Shown here in pieces: positions 25,580-33,851 of a stretch of DNA of 64,000 nt (position 1 is its first letter; each line of letters starts with the position of its first letter). The notes beneath the pieces were generated by a model. The model was not told the DNA's origin. It searched no databases and saw only the letters and a program-made list of their open reading frames with translations. The position numbers and the translations under genes were made by a program. Origin of the DNA: Algoriphagus locisalis (lineage in GTDB: Bacteria > Bacteroidota > Bacteroidia > Cytophagales > Cyclobacteriaceae); the NCBI RefSeq assembly GCF_900116615.1, contig NZ_FPBF01000008.1:236918-300917 (forward strand), given 5' to 3'.

Positions 25580-27373
25580 TTAATCAAGCTTAAGTACCGC
25601 CATAAACGCCTCCTGAGGCACCTCGACGTTTCCGACTTGTCTCATTCGCTTCTTACCTTTCTTCTGCTTTTCCAGAAGTTTTCGCTTGCGGGAAATGTCA
25701 CCTCCATAACACTTCGCCAATACGTTTTTACGCATTGCCTTTACTGTTTCTCTAGCGATAATTTTCTGTCCGATAGCTGCCTGAATAGCGATTTCAAACA
25801 TTTGACGTGGAACCAATTCCTTCAGCTTTTCACACAATCTTCTTCCCCAGTCGTATGCTTTATCTCTGTGGACTACCGCAGACAAAGCATCTACCGGCTC
25901 ACCGTTCAACATCACATCCAGTCTCACCATGTGTGAGATTTCGTATCCTTTCAATTCATAATCCAAAGAAGCATATCCTCTGGAAATGGTTTTTAGCTTA
26001 TCAAAGAAATCAAATACAATCTCAGCCAGCGGCATATCGAAAGTCAATTCCACACGTTCAGCAGTAAGGTAAACTTGGTTTTTGATCTGACCACGTTTAT
26101 CCATACAAAGGGTAATCACAGCTCCCACATATTCTGAGGCCGTAATGATTGATGCTTTCACATAAGGCTCTTCAATATGCTTCATTCGAGTTGGATCTGG
26201 CATATCGGAAGGTGCATTGATAATCTGGTATGTATCGTTGGTCATGAGTGCTTTGAACTGCACAGAAGGCACAGTCGTAATCACAGTCATATCAAATTCA
26301 CGCTCTAATCGCTCTTGGATGATCTCCATGTGAAGCATCCCCAAGAATCCGCAACGGAATCCAAAGCCCAAAGCCATGGAAGTTTCCGGTTCCCAAACAA
26401 GAGATGCATCATTCAGCTGAAGCTTCTCCATGGAATAGCGAAGTTCTTCGTAGTCGGTAGTCTCTACAGGATATATACCTGCGAACACCATCGGCTTTAC
26501 GTTTTCAAAACCCTGAATCGCTTTATCACAAGGCCTTTTAATGTGGGTAATCGTATCACCCACTTTAATTTCTTTGGCAACTTTCACCCCAGAGATCAGA
26601 TAACCTACGTTACCGGCGCTCATGGTTTGCTGAGGAATTTGGTTTAGTCCCAAAATCCCGATTTCATCCGCTTCGTATTCTTTCCCGGTATTGACAAATT
26701 TGATCTTGTCTCCTTTACTGAAGGTACCATTGAATATTCTGAAGATTACTTCTACCCCTCGAAATGGATTGTAAACCGAGTCAAAAATCATCGCTTGAAG
26801 CGGTGCGTCTGGATCTCCAGTGGGTGCAGGAATTCTATTCACCACAGCTTTCAGGATATCATCGATACCAATACCTGTTTTGCCGGAAGCCAATATAATA
26901 TCTTCTCTATCGCAACCGATCAAATCAATCACCTCATCAGCAACAGATTCTGGATCAGCGCCAGGAAGGTCAATTTTATTGAGAACAGGTATGATTTCCA
27001 AGTCATGACCTAAGGCCAAGTATAAGTTGGAAATCGTCTGCGCCTCAATTCCTTGGGAAGCATCCACGATAAGTAAAGCACCCTCACAGGCTGCAATTGA
27101 TCGGGAAACTTCGTATGAAAAATCTACGTGTCCTGGCGTATCAATCAGGTTGAGCGTGTAAACCTCACCCTCATGAGTATATTTCATTTGGATCGCATGA
27201 GACTTGATCGTGATACCACGCTCCCGCTCCAGATCCATATTATCCAACAACTGATTCTGCATATCCCGGTCAGCGACCGTCTGGGTTTCTTGCAGCAATC
27301 GATCCGCCAGTGTACTCTTCCCATGATCAATATGGGCGATGATACAGAAATTCCTTATTTTTTTCATATCCAT
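25580..27373 (-). CDS. lepA: translation factor LepA (elongation factor 4)
   Basis: A 597-residue ribosome-associated GTPase involved in translation fidelity and ribosome biogenesis. GTPase motifs are AHIDHGKST (G1), DTPGHVDF (G3) and NKIDLPGAD (G4). Domains II, III and V follow, then the LepA-specific C-terminal domain (GGDISRKRKLLEKQKKGKKRMRQVG). Full length is typical. A -7 element is present just upstream. The gene is divergent from a DUF4924 gene across about 175 bp of low-complexity AT-rich DNA. Confidence 0.97.
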   Translation of the reverse strand: MDMKKIRNFCIIAHIDHGKSTLADRLLQETQTVADRDMQNQLLDNMDLERERGITIKSHAIQMKYTHEGEVYTLNLIDTPGHVDFSYEVSRSIAACEGALLIVDASQGIEAQTISNLYLALGHDLEIIPVLNKIDLPGADPESVADEVIDLIGCDREDIILASGKTGIGIDDILKAVVNRIPAPTGDPDAPLQAMIFDSVYNPFRGVEVIFRIFNGTFSKGDKIKFVNTGKEYEADEIGILGLNQIPQQTMSAGNVGYLISGVKVAKEIKVGDTITHIKRPCDKAIQGFENVKPMVFAGIYPVETTDYEELRYSMEKLQLNDASLVWEPETSMALGFGFRCGFLGMLHMEIIQERLEREFDMTVITTVPSVQFKALMTNDTYQIINAPSDMPDPTRMKHIEEPYVKASIITASEYVGAVITLCMDKRGQIKNQVYLTAERVELTFDMPLAEIVFDFFDKLKTISRGYASLDYELKGYEISHMVRLDVMLNGEPVDALSAVVHRDKAYDWGRRLCEKLKELVPRQMFEIAIQAAIGQKIIARETVKAMRKNVLAKCYGGDISRKRKLLEKQKKGKKRMRQVGNVEVPQEAFMAVLKLD

Positions 27374-27381
27374 TCTGGGCG

Positions 27382-27389
27382 CAAAAGTA
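27382..27389 (-). promoter_or_regulatory. candidate -7 promoter element for lepA
   Basis: TACTTTTG followed by CGCC on the minus strand matches TAnnTTTG and ends 9 bp before the start codon at 27373. The transcript leader would be very short. If translation starts at the second in-frame ATG (27367), the fit is better. Confidence 0.35.
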
Positions 27390-27548
27390 GTAAATAACTA
27401 GGAGATAAGAGAATTTTCAAACTCAATGATCAAGTTTCAAATTCAATACTCAAACTTGAACACACTGTAATGGTTCACTTGAAAATTGAATATTGCTGAT
27501 TGAAAATTGAAAATTTTCCCAACTTTACAGTTTAATAAACCAGTACAA

Positions 27549-28088
27549 ATGCAGTCAGTAGCCGAAAACAAGAAGTCAAATAACATCGCAGAATACATCA
27601 TCTATATGTATCAGATGGAGGATCTGATCAGATCTTATCAAGGAAATGAAGAAGAAATCAAAACTTTCGTAGTAGAGAAATATCCCGTTTCAGAGGATGA
27701 GAAAAAGCAGATAGCCGAATGGTATTTAGGACTGCTAGACCAAATGAAAGGGCAGGGAATTCTGGAAAAAGGGCACTTGGAAGAATTGAAAACACTGGTT
27801 TCCGAACTTGCACAAATCCACTGGAATCTATTAAAAACTGATCCGACATATTTTGAAGCGTATGGCAAAGCCAAGCCATTTATCCTCGAAGCTGTGCTAC
27901 AAGCAGAAGGCGAAGATCTGGGCAATGAAATTCAAATCTGCCTGAATGGAGTTTACGGGCTGCTGCTCTGCCGACTGCTGGGTAAAAAAGTCTCCGATGA
28001 ACAACTGAAGTCAGCAGATGCTTTCGGAAATATCCTCAGTACGCTGAGTTTTCATTATAAAGTGAAGAATACGATTTCGAAGAATTAG
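27549..28088 (+). CDS. DUF4924 family protein
   Basis: A protein of about 179 residues, all helical, matching the Bacteroidota-specific DUF4924 family of unknown function. The conserved opening NNIAEYIIYMYQMEDLIRSY is followed by VEKYPVSEDEKKQIAEWY and LSFHYKVK near the end. ATG 27549 was chosen because the family begins close to this motif; the longer frame would start inside AT-rich repeats. It has no signal or membrane segment. The next gene starts 10 bp downstream on the same strand. Confidence 0.8.
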   Translation: MQSVAENKKSNNIAEYIIYMYQMEDLIRSYQGNEEEIKTFVVEKYPVSEDEKKQIAEWYLGLLDQMKGQGILEKGHLEELKTLVSELAQIHWNLLKTDPTYFEAYGKAKPFILEAVLQAEGEDLGNEIQICLNGVYGLLLCRLLGKKVSDEQLKSADAFGNILSTLSFHYKVKNTISKN

Positions 28089-28098
28089 ATTGAAAAAT

Positions 28099-28809
28099 AT
28101 GAAAATTGTCACATGGAATTGCAATGGCGCATTTAGAAGGAAATTCAACTTCATAGACAAATTCGATGCTGATATCTATGTAATTCAAGAATGTGAAAAC
28201 CCTATAGAATGCAATCATCCTGAATATGCTTATTGGGCAAAAAATCACCTCTGGATTGGGGACAGTAAACATAAAGGGGTTGGGATTTTCGTGAAAGGTG
28301 ATATTACGCTGGAAAAACTTGAATGGTCTACTATTTATAAAGACCATTCAGTAAAGCATTTTTTACCTTGTCTTATTAATGGAAACATTCAGCTTATTGC
28401 TGTTTGGGCTCATTCAAATAACTCTCCAAATTTTGGTTATATAGGTCAGTTTTGGAAATTCATTCAGTTGCATAAATTTAAATTCAATGAGATTCTTATT
28501 GCTGGAGACTTCAACAGCAATGTGAGATGGGATCAGTGGGATCGCTGGTGGAACCATTCAGATGTTATTCGAGAATTGCAGGAGAGAAATGTTGACAGTC
28601 TGTATCATTTTTATTTCGGCGAGCAACAAGGAACAGAGCAACAACCCACTTTTTTCCTTCAAAGAAATCTTAATAAACCTTATCATATTGATTACATATT
28701 TGGAAGTTCATCATTGAGGGATAAACTCCAAAAAATAGAGATAGGAAAAATTGAAAATTGGATAACTATTAGTGACCATCTTCCAATGATTGGTGAATTC
28801 TCACTTTAG
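28099..28809 (+). CDS. endonuclease/exonuclease/phosphatase family protein
   Basis: A 236-residue member of the DNase I-like phosphodiesterase superfamily. The fold's landmarks are TWNCNGAFR (Asn, near the N-terminus), VIQECENP (metal-binding Glu), IAGDFNSNVRWD (Asp/Asn pair) and the closing TISDHLPMIGEF with the catalytic Asp-His. ATG 28099 was chosen; the TTG at 28090 is the alternative. There is no export signal. The substrate (DNA, RNA, nucleotide or lipid phosphate) cannot be decided. It is probably cotranscribed with the DUF4924 gene. Confidence 0.8.
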   Translation: MKIVTWNCNGAFRRKFNFIDKFDADIYVIQECENPIECNHPEYAYWAKNHLWIGDSKHKGVGIFVKGDITLEKLEWSTIYKDHSVKHFLPCLINGNIQLIAVWAHSNNSPNFGYIGQFWKFIQLHKFKFNEILIAGDFNSNVRWDQWDRWWNHSDVIRELQERNVDSLYHFYFGEQQGTEQQPTFFLQRNLNKPYHIDYIFGSSSLRDKLQKIEIGKIENWITISDHLPMIGEFSL

Positions 28810-28820
28810 AATTTCACAAT

Positions 28821-28844
28821 CTTCAAATCTTCAAATCTTCAAAT
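28821..28844. repeat. three tandem CTTCAAAT units
   Basis: Three perfect 8-bp units followed by a degenerate fourth lie between the ends of two convergent genes. The copy number may vary between strains by replication slippage. Confidence 0.7.
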
Positions 28845-28847
28845 CTT

Positions 28848-30782
28848 TCAATCCGTCAAAAACTCCCACACACTTCTATACCCCTCATTTCTCTCAACAT
28901 ACTGAAGTAAGTGATCAAAAAATTGGTTCTGAGCAAGTGTGCTGCTATCACCAATTAGTACCAGTTTCCGCTTTGCTCGGGTCAAAGCGACATTCATTCT
29001 ACGCGTATCCGAAAGAAAGCCTATCTCTCCTTTTTCATTGGAGCGAGTAAGTGATAGCATCATCAGATCACGCTCCTGCCCTTGGAAACCATCTACTGTA
29101 TCAATAGTAATCTGCTCTTTTACTGGCTGCAAATTCGCATAATCCTCAGCATCAAAAATCAAGGCCCGCAATCTCCTCACCTGCGCTCCGTATGGCGCAA
29201 TCAGACCGATTGTCCAGTCATTTCGCAGGAAATCCGCCACTCCTATTTTCCCCATCAGGTCATTCAAGTAGTTGGCTGCGAATAAGGCTTCCTCTGGGTT
29301 GAAAGTACTCAAACTCTCGGCCTCTTGCTGATCTGTATATCCGGCACCGGCAGTGTCGATCCATTCTAAGGCACGCTCTTCAGTTGGGAAACGATGTGCT
29401 TTCGCACTTTCATCGGCTATTAATTTGCCTTGATAAAACTGCTCATTAGAAAAGCCCATAATTACTTCAGGCATTCGGTATTGCACTTGTAGCATTTGGG
29501 CAGCAGCAGGTTTTCTGGAAATCACCTTTTCAAAAAGTGTCTCCGCCAAACCATCTTTACCAGCCTGATAAGACTTGATCGTAGGAGGAAGTTGGAAGTG
29601 ATCCCCAGCGAACACCACTTTCTTTGCTTTCAAAATTGGGATCCAAGTTGCCGCTTCCAATCCCTGTGCAGCCTCGTCTATAAAAACCACATCAAACTCC
29701 ATCCCTTTCAAACTATAAGACGAAGCGCCTACAAGCGTGCTGGCAAAAACCTTTGTCCGCTGAAAAATATCGTACTGTATGTATTCTTCCAGTGATTTGG
29801 ATGCCTCCCGCAGTCGGGAAACTTCTGCATACATCAATTTTCGTTGAGCTCGCTCCTCGTGGCCAAAGTTCCGCTTGTACTGCTTGGCAAGTTTCAGGTA
29901 TTGATCAGTTTCCTTGCGCAGCTTTTTGAGATCACGGTAACTCGTATGAAAAGCGGTTTTGGCATCCAAAGTCTGGTTCAGAATCTTCTCCTCCACCCGC
30001 GCCGGATGACCAAGACGCAAGGTTTCAATTCCTCGATCGATTAACTTTTCCACCAACAAATCCACCGCAGCATTGCTAGGTGCGCAAACCAAAATCGACT
30101 CTCCTGCAATCACCGAATCCTGAATCGCCTCGATCAGCGTGGTTGTCTTTCCTGTACCCGGAGGTCCATGAACTACTGCCACATCCTTGGAATTTGCGAT
30201 GAGTTCGCAGGCTTGGTTTTGGGAAAAATTTAGGTTGGCTTTGGGCGCAAGTTGCTTTCCTGAAAACTGTGGTGCTTTTTCTCCCAAGAGAATTTCTTTG
30301 AATTCTTCTACACGTTTATTTTCACCCGAAATCACTTTTTTCATAGCAAACTCCATTTCCCGATAGCTTGCTTCATCAAAAAGTAGATCCACACCTAGCC
30401 GACCTCCTTCCATCCAATCAGGAATTTCATCTGCCTGAAGGGTAACCATCATCGTGTTATACCGCACAAAATTGATGACCCCATTCACCCGGTTTTCCGC
30501 GCTTTGGTAACTTTCCTGCGTAGTGAAAAAGGACACGGATTTGCCTGAACCAAAGGACGAAGGATGATTAGAATCAGAGCGCTCTATTTCTACTAGGAGG
30601 CGTTCTCCCATTCCGATTTTACTCTTTTTTAGGTGAACGGGATGCCAGGTAATTCCTGCATTTTTCTTGTCTGCAATAGAGGAATTCAGAAATTTCTGTT
30701 TGTATTGGGCGAGATCTTCCTGCCATTCCAGTTTCAAAAGTTTCAGACCTTTCTTTAATTCCTCAGTGACTTTGTCCATCAA
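28848..30782 (-). CDS. SF1 DNA/RNA helicase, IGHMBP2/Upf1-like
   Basis: A 644-residue superfamily 1B helicase. Walker A GPPGTGKTT is at 206-214, VFIDEAAQG is motif II, GDHFQLPPT is motif III, VQYRMPEVIMGFSNEQFY is motif IV, DTVDGFQGQERDLMMLSLTRSN is motif V, and MNVALTRAKRKLVLIGD is motif VI. The N-terminal 190 residues form the beta-barrel/stalk region of IGHMBP2-like helicases. Its cellular job in bacteria is not established; nucleic-acid repair or RNA turnover are guesses. It is divergent from acpH, with start codons about 55 bp apart. Confidence 0.88.
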   Translation of the reverse strand: MMDKVTEELKKGLKLLKLEWQEDLAQYKQKFLNSSIADKKNAGITWHPVHLKKSKIGMGERLLVEIERSDSNHPSSFGSGKSVSFFTTQESYQSAENRVNGVINFVRYNTMMVTLQADEIPDWMEGGRLGVDLLFDEASYREMEFAMKKVISGENKRVEEFKEILLGEKAPQFSGKQLAPKANLNFSQNQACELIANSKDVAVVHGPPGTGKTTTLIEAIQDSVIAGESILVCAPSNAAVDLLVEKLIDRGIETLRLGHPARVEEKILNQTLDAKTAFHTSYRDLKKLRKETDQYLKLAKQYKRNFGHEERAQRKLMYAEVSRLREASKSLEEYIQYDIFQRTKVFASTLVGASSYSLKGMEFDVVFIDEAAQGLEAATWIPILKAKKVVFAGDHFQLPPTIKSYQAGKDGLAETLFEKVISRKPAAAQMLQVQYRMPEVIMGFSNEQFYQGKLIADESAKAHRFPTEERALEWIDTAGAGYTDQQEAESLSTFNPEEALFAANYLNDLMGKIGVADFLRNDWTIGLIAPYGAQVRRLRALIFDAEDYANLQPVKEQITIDTVDGFQGQERDLMMLSLTRSNEKGEIGFLSDTRRMNVALTRAKRKLVLIGDSSTLAQNQFFDHLLQYVERNEGYRSVWEFLTD

Positions 30783-30838
30783 TGTGTATTTTAGGCGAAA
30801 CTAAGCAAAAGCTCCAAGGTTTTCCTAAAACAATTGCC

Positions 30839-31444
30839 ATGAACTACCTCGCCCATGCATATCTTTCTTTTGATCAAGAAGAGGTGCTCGTGGGCAATTT
30901 TATTGGGGATTTTGTGAAAGGGAAAATGATGGAAACCTTCCCGCTAGACGTGCAAAACGGGATTAAACTTCACCGGGAGATAGATTTGTTTACTGATACT
31001 CATCCCTTGGTAAGAGCAGGGCAAAGTTATTTGAGACCAAAATTCAGGCATTACTCCACCGTCATTACCGATATTTTCTTTGATTATTTTTTGGCAAAAA
31101 ACTGGTCAAACTACTCCCAAGTCCCACTAGAGGACTTTATTCAAAACACCTTTACTACACTGAACCAGCACCGTTTGCTTTTTCCAGATCGCTTTACAAA
31201 CATGTTTCAATGGATGGAAAAAGACAACTGGCTATTGAAATACCGGGAAATTAAAGGTATCGAACAAACGCTCACCGGAATGTCTCGAAGAACCAGATTT
31301 GAATCTAAAATGGAGATTGCCCATTTAGCCTTGCTTGAGAAAGAAGCAGAATTTCAAGTGATATTTTTCGCTTTTTTCGAGGATTTGAAGACTTTTGCAC
31401 AAGAAAAATTAATCGAACTTCAAGATTCCAATGCTGGTCATTAA
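30839..31444 (+). CDS. acpH: acyl carrier protein phosphodiesterase
   Basis: A protein of about 201 residues of the AcpH (DUF479) family, which removes the phosphopantetheine arm from acyl carrier protein. The family-defining start NYLAHAYLSF...GNFIGDFVKG is followed by GIKLHREIDLFTDTHP (HD-type metal ligands) and DIFFDYFLAKNW. ATG 30839 was chosen because the conserved region begins there; the upstream frame would overlap the divergent helicase. It overlaps the next gene by 14 bp. Confidence 0.88.
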   Translation: MNYLAHAYLSFDQEEVLVGNFIGDFVKGKMMETFPLDVQNGIKLHREIDLFTDTHPLVRAGQSYLRPKFRHYSTVITDIFFDYFLAKNWSNYSQVPLEDFIQNTFTTLNQHRLLFPDRFTNMFQWMEKDNWLLKYREIKGIEQTLTGMSRRTRFESKMEIAHLALLEKEAEFQVIFFAFFEDLKTFAQEKLIELQDSNAGH

Positions 31445-31886
31445 ACCAAAAGTATCCACCTACATTTCATTGAGCCTAGTGTTGCTCATCCTTATCTCTG
31501 GCTTGGTCTTTATCCTACGAGACTTTACTTACAAAGGAAGTTTCGGGATTTGGTTTTACCTGATTGCATGCACGCTGATAACCTTGGTGATTTTGATGCT
31601 TTTGGTGAAAATGCTGGCGGGATACCGATTTATCACAGCTGGAAGAGACCAGATCATCGTCAAATTACCCCTGAGAGGCTATTCCAAAACTTACCCAGTT
31701 TCTCAGATTCTGGCTTGGGAAGAAGAGGTGGTGTTAGCGAATAAAAAGGAATTTCGTCAGGTGACTATAGCATTCTCCGACAAGCAATCCATCTCCGTTT
31801 CCAATCACGAGCATGAAGCCTACAAAGATCTCGTGGCGTATTTGGCGAAAAAAGCGGGGAAGCAACGGGTGAAGGGAAAGAAGTAA
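31431..31886 (+). CDS. small membrane protein with PH-like cytoplasmic domain
   Basis: A 151-residue protein with two hydrophobic helices (about 10-28 and 40-63) and a C-terminal beta-rich segment (AGRDQIIVKLPLRGYSKTYPVSQILAWEEE..., SISVSNHEHEAYKDLVAYL). The latter is reminiscent of bacterial PH-like domains. No family name can be given with certainty. It overlaps acpH by 14 bp, implying cotranscription and coupled translation. The tail is strongly basic (KKAGKQRVKGKK). Confidence 0.65.
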   Translation: MLVIKPKVSTYISLSLVLLILISGLVFILRDFTYKGSFGIWFYLIACTLITLVILMLLVKMLAGYRFITAGRDQIIVKLPLRGYSKTYPVSQILAWEEEVVLANKKEFRQVTIAFSDKQSISVSNHEHEAYKDLVAYLAKKAGKQRVKGKK

Positions 31887-32100
31887 GAGGTAAAAAGTGA
31901 GGAGCTGTTTGTGATCAGTCTGAGAAAATTAGAATCAAGAGACTAGAATCAAGATATCCTAATTCAAAGGTATTTGAGGTCTAAAAAGATGGAAACTACT
32001 AAAATCAGAGTAGTTCGAGTATATCTTTACAAAGGCACTTAAAATAAAAAATAGCGTCCTCTGCGCATACTTTGTGCCATTGGTGGCTAAACAAAAGACA
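31887..32100. other. intergenic region with short repeats
   Basis: No gene is visible. TAGAATCAAGA occurs twice (31930-31940 and 31944-31954). A small hairpin (ACTACT...AGTAGT) lies near 31995-32013, and a diverged copy of the CTCTGTG-type dispersed repeat lies at 32055-32090. Confidence 0.45.
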
Positions 32101-32130
32101 AAAAAAAAGCCCGAGGAGATTTCTCAGGCT
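32100..32130 (-). terminator. terminator of ppa
   Basis: The stem AGCCCGAG (32108-32115) pairs with CTCAGGCT (32123-32130), with one G-U pair in the RNA. A run of eight or nine T residues follows on the minus strand, just after the stop codon of ppa. Confidence 0.85.
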
Positions 32131-32136
32131 TTCAGT

Positions 32137-32676
32137 TTATTTTCTAGTTCGGAAGTTTTGATCGTAGAGATCAACACTTTCTTTGATAATGCGCATTGCA
32201 TCTTCTTTACCAAGGAAGTCTTCAACTTTCACTTCCTTATTTTCCAACTTCTTATAGTCCTCAAAGAATCGGTGAACCTCCTTCATCAAGTGCGGAGGAA
32301 GATCGTCAATATCATTAATGTAATTGACAGATTGGTCTCCAGCAGCTACTGCGATGATTTTATCATCAGCTTCACCACCATCGATCATTCTCATTACCCC
32401 AATCACTTTTGCTTCTACTAAACACATAGAAGGAATATCGATCTGAGAAATAATAAGTATATCCAAAGGATCATGATCTTCACAGAAAGTCTGAGGAATA
32501 AACCCATAATTTGCAGGATAATGCACCGCAGAGAAAAGCACTCGGTCAAGCATCAGCATACCGGTTTTCTTATCCAACTCGTACTTTCCTTTGCTACCCT
32601 TAGGTATTTCAATTACTCCTGTTACGAATTCAGGGGCATTTTTCCCAATGTTGACGTCATGCCAGGGATTAATCAT
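32137..32676 (-). CDS. ppa: inorganic pyrophosphatase, family I
   Basis: A 179-residue soluble magnesium-dependent pyrophosphatase that pulls biosynthetic reactions forward by hydrolysing PPi. The active-site region is intact: PKGSKGKYELDKKTG, DRVLFSAVHYPANYGFIPQTFCEDHDPLDILI (with the D-x-D-P-x-D metal site) and VIGVMRMIDGGEADDKIIAV. Length is typical of bacterial enzymes. It is a single transcription unit with a -7 element at 32725-32732 and a strong terminator. Confidence 0.96.
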   Translation of the reverse strand: MINPWHDVNIGKNAPEFVTGVIEIPKGSKGKYELDKKTGMLMLDRVLFSAVHYPANYGFIPQTFCEDHDPLDILIISQIDIPSMCLVEAKVIGVMRMIDGGEADDKIIAVAAGDQSVNYINDIDDLPPHLMKEVHRFFEDYKKLENKEVKVEDFLGKEDAMRIIKESVDLYDQNFRTRK

Positions 32677-32724
32677 AATATCTTGAATTAGTTAATAAAA
32701 AGTTTAGCTTCTCAAAAGCTCAGG

Positions 32725-32732
32725 CAAAGATA
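32725..32732 (-). promoter_or_regulatory. candidate -7 promoter element for ppa
   Basis: TATCTTTG followed by CC on the minus strand is a full TAnnTTTG match, with a predicted leader of about 42 nt. Confidence 0.4.
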
Positions 32733-32765
32733 CAGTTTAGCCTGTAAATGCCCAGAAATCATCAG

Positions 32766-33851
32766 TTATTTCATACTTGGTAGTTGCACCTCAAATGTAG
32801 CCCCTTCTCCGAACACCGAAGTTAGGTTTACCTTTCCACCCATTTGCTCCACAGCTTCTTTGACCATATAAAGACCAAGCCCAGTACCTACATTCTTTTG
32901 GGTAGCTCGGGAAAACAAGTTGAATACATCAGGATGATGCTTTTCCTCTATTCCAATGCCATTATCAGCAAGCGTGATGGTGGCAGCATCTTCACCGACC
33001 TCGATATTTAAACTTATTTTATTTTCTGTCTGGTCTATTTTCTGGAATTGGACAGAATTGCTAAATAAATTATTGAGAATTACCCGGATTTTGGCATCAT
33101 CTGAGTAAAAGGCAAATGGCTGATTAATTTGAATATCAACCTGAATATGATCAATACTAAACTTTGCTTTATACGCTGAAAGTTGTTGGTCAACTATTTC
33201 TTTGAAATTGATCTCTGATATTTTGTTATCAATTTTAGTAGATCTGTAGAAGTCAAGCATTTTGAAGATATAGTCGTCCAGCTTACCTGTGGCACTATCT
33301 ATCATGTCAAAATACTCCATAGCATCAGGATCTTTAAGCTCCATTTTAGCCAACTTGGAAACTCCTGAAATGCTCATTAACGGCCCTCTCAATTCATGGG
33401 ACAAGCTATATACAAACTGATTCATCTCAGAATGAAGCTTTTTGAGCTTAAGATTTTTATCTTTCAGCTCCCGCCGCATAAAGTAGATATCCGCAGCATT
33501 TTTGATGGAATTTTTGATCTGCTCTATATTCCAGGGCTTATCTATAAATCGATAAACCTCCCCTTTGTTGATCGCGTCAATCACTGAGGCAATATCCGAA
33601 TAGCCTGTAAGTAAAATACGGATTGGGTCTGGATTAAATTTCACCAACTCCTCAAAGAACTCTGTACCAGTCATCCCCGGCATTCTCTGATCGGCAATAA
33701 CTACATGAATCTCTTCCTCTCTGGCGATTTTCAGCCCCTCATCAGCATCTATGGCTGTAAAAATTTTAAAGTCCTTTCTTAACGTAGCTCTGAAAGACTT
33801 TAAATTATTGTCTTCATCATCTATATAAAGGACATGGATTTTATCATTCAT
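32766..33851 (-). CDS. receiver-histidine kinase protein (REC-HisKA-HATPase)
   Basis: A 361-residue soluble protein with an N-terminal receiver (acceptor Asp54, Lys105 in IDKPW), a coiled linker (about 120-145), HisKA with SLSHELRGPL (His152), and HATPase ending with GTGLGLYMVKEA. Such proteins can relay phosphate or be gated by their receiver. The receiver is strikingly similar to the separate receiver protein encoded at 39088-39561 (VIDAINKGEVY against VIDAINKGQVY), indicating a duplication inside this cluster. The start overlaps the preceding kinase gene by 8 bp. Confidence 0.88.
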   Translation of the reverse strand: MNDKIHVLYIDDEDNNLKSFRATLRKDFKIFTAIDADEGLKIAREEEIHVVIADQRMPGMTGTEFFEELVKFNPDPIRILLTGYSDIASVIDAINKGEVYRFIDKPWNIEQIKNSIKNAADIYFMRRELKDKNLKLKKLHSEMNQFVYSLSHELRGPLMSISGVSKLAKMELKDPDAMEYFDMIDSATGKLDDYIFKMLDFYRSTKIDNKISEINFKEIVDQQLSAYKAKFSIDHIQVDIQINQPFAFYSDDAKIRVILNNLFSNSVQFQKIDQTENKISLNIEVGEDAATITLADNGIGIEEKHHPDVFNLFSRATQKNVGTGLGLYMVKEAVEQMGGKVNLTSVFGEGATFEVQLPSMK

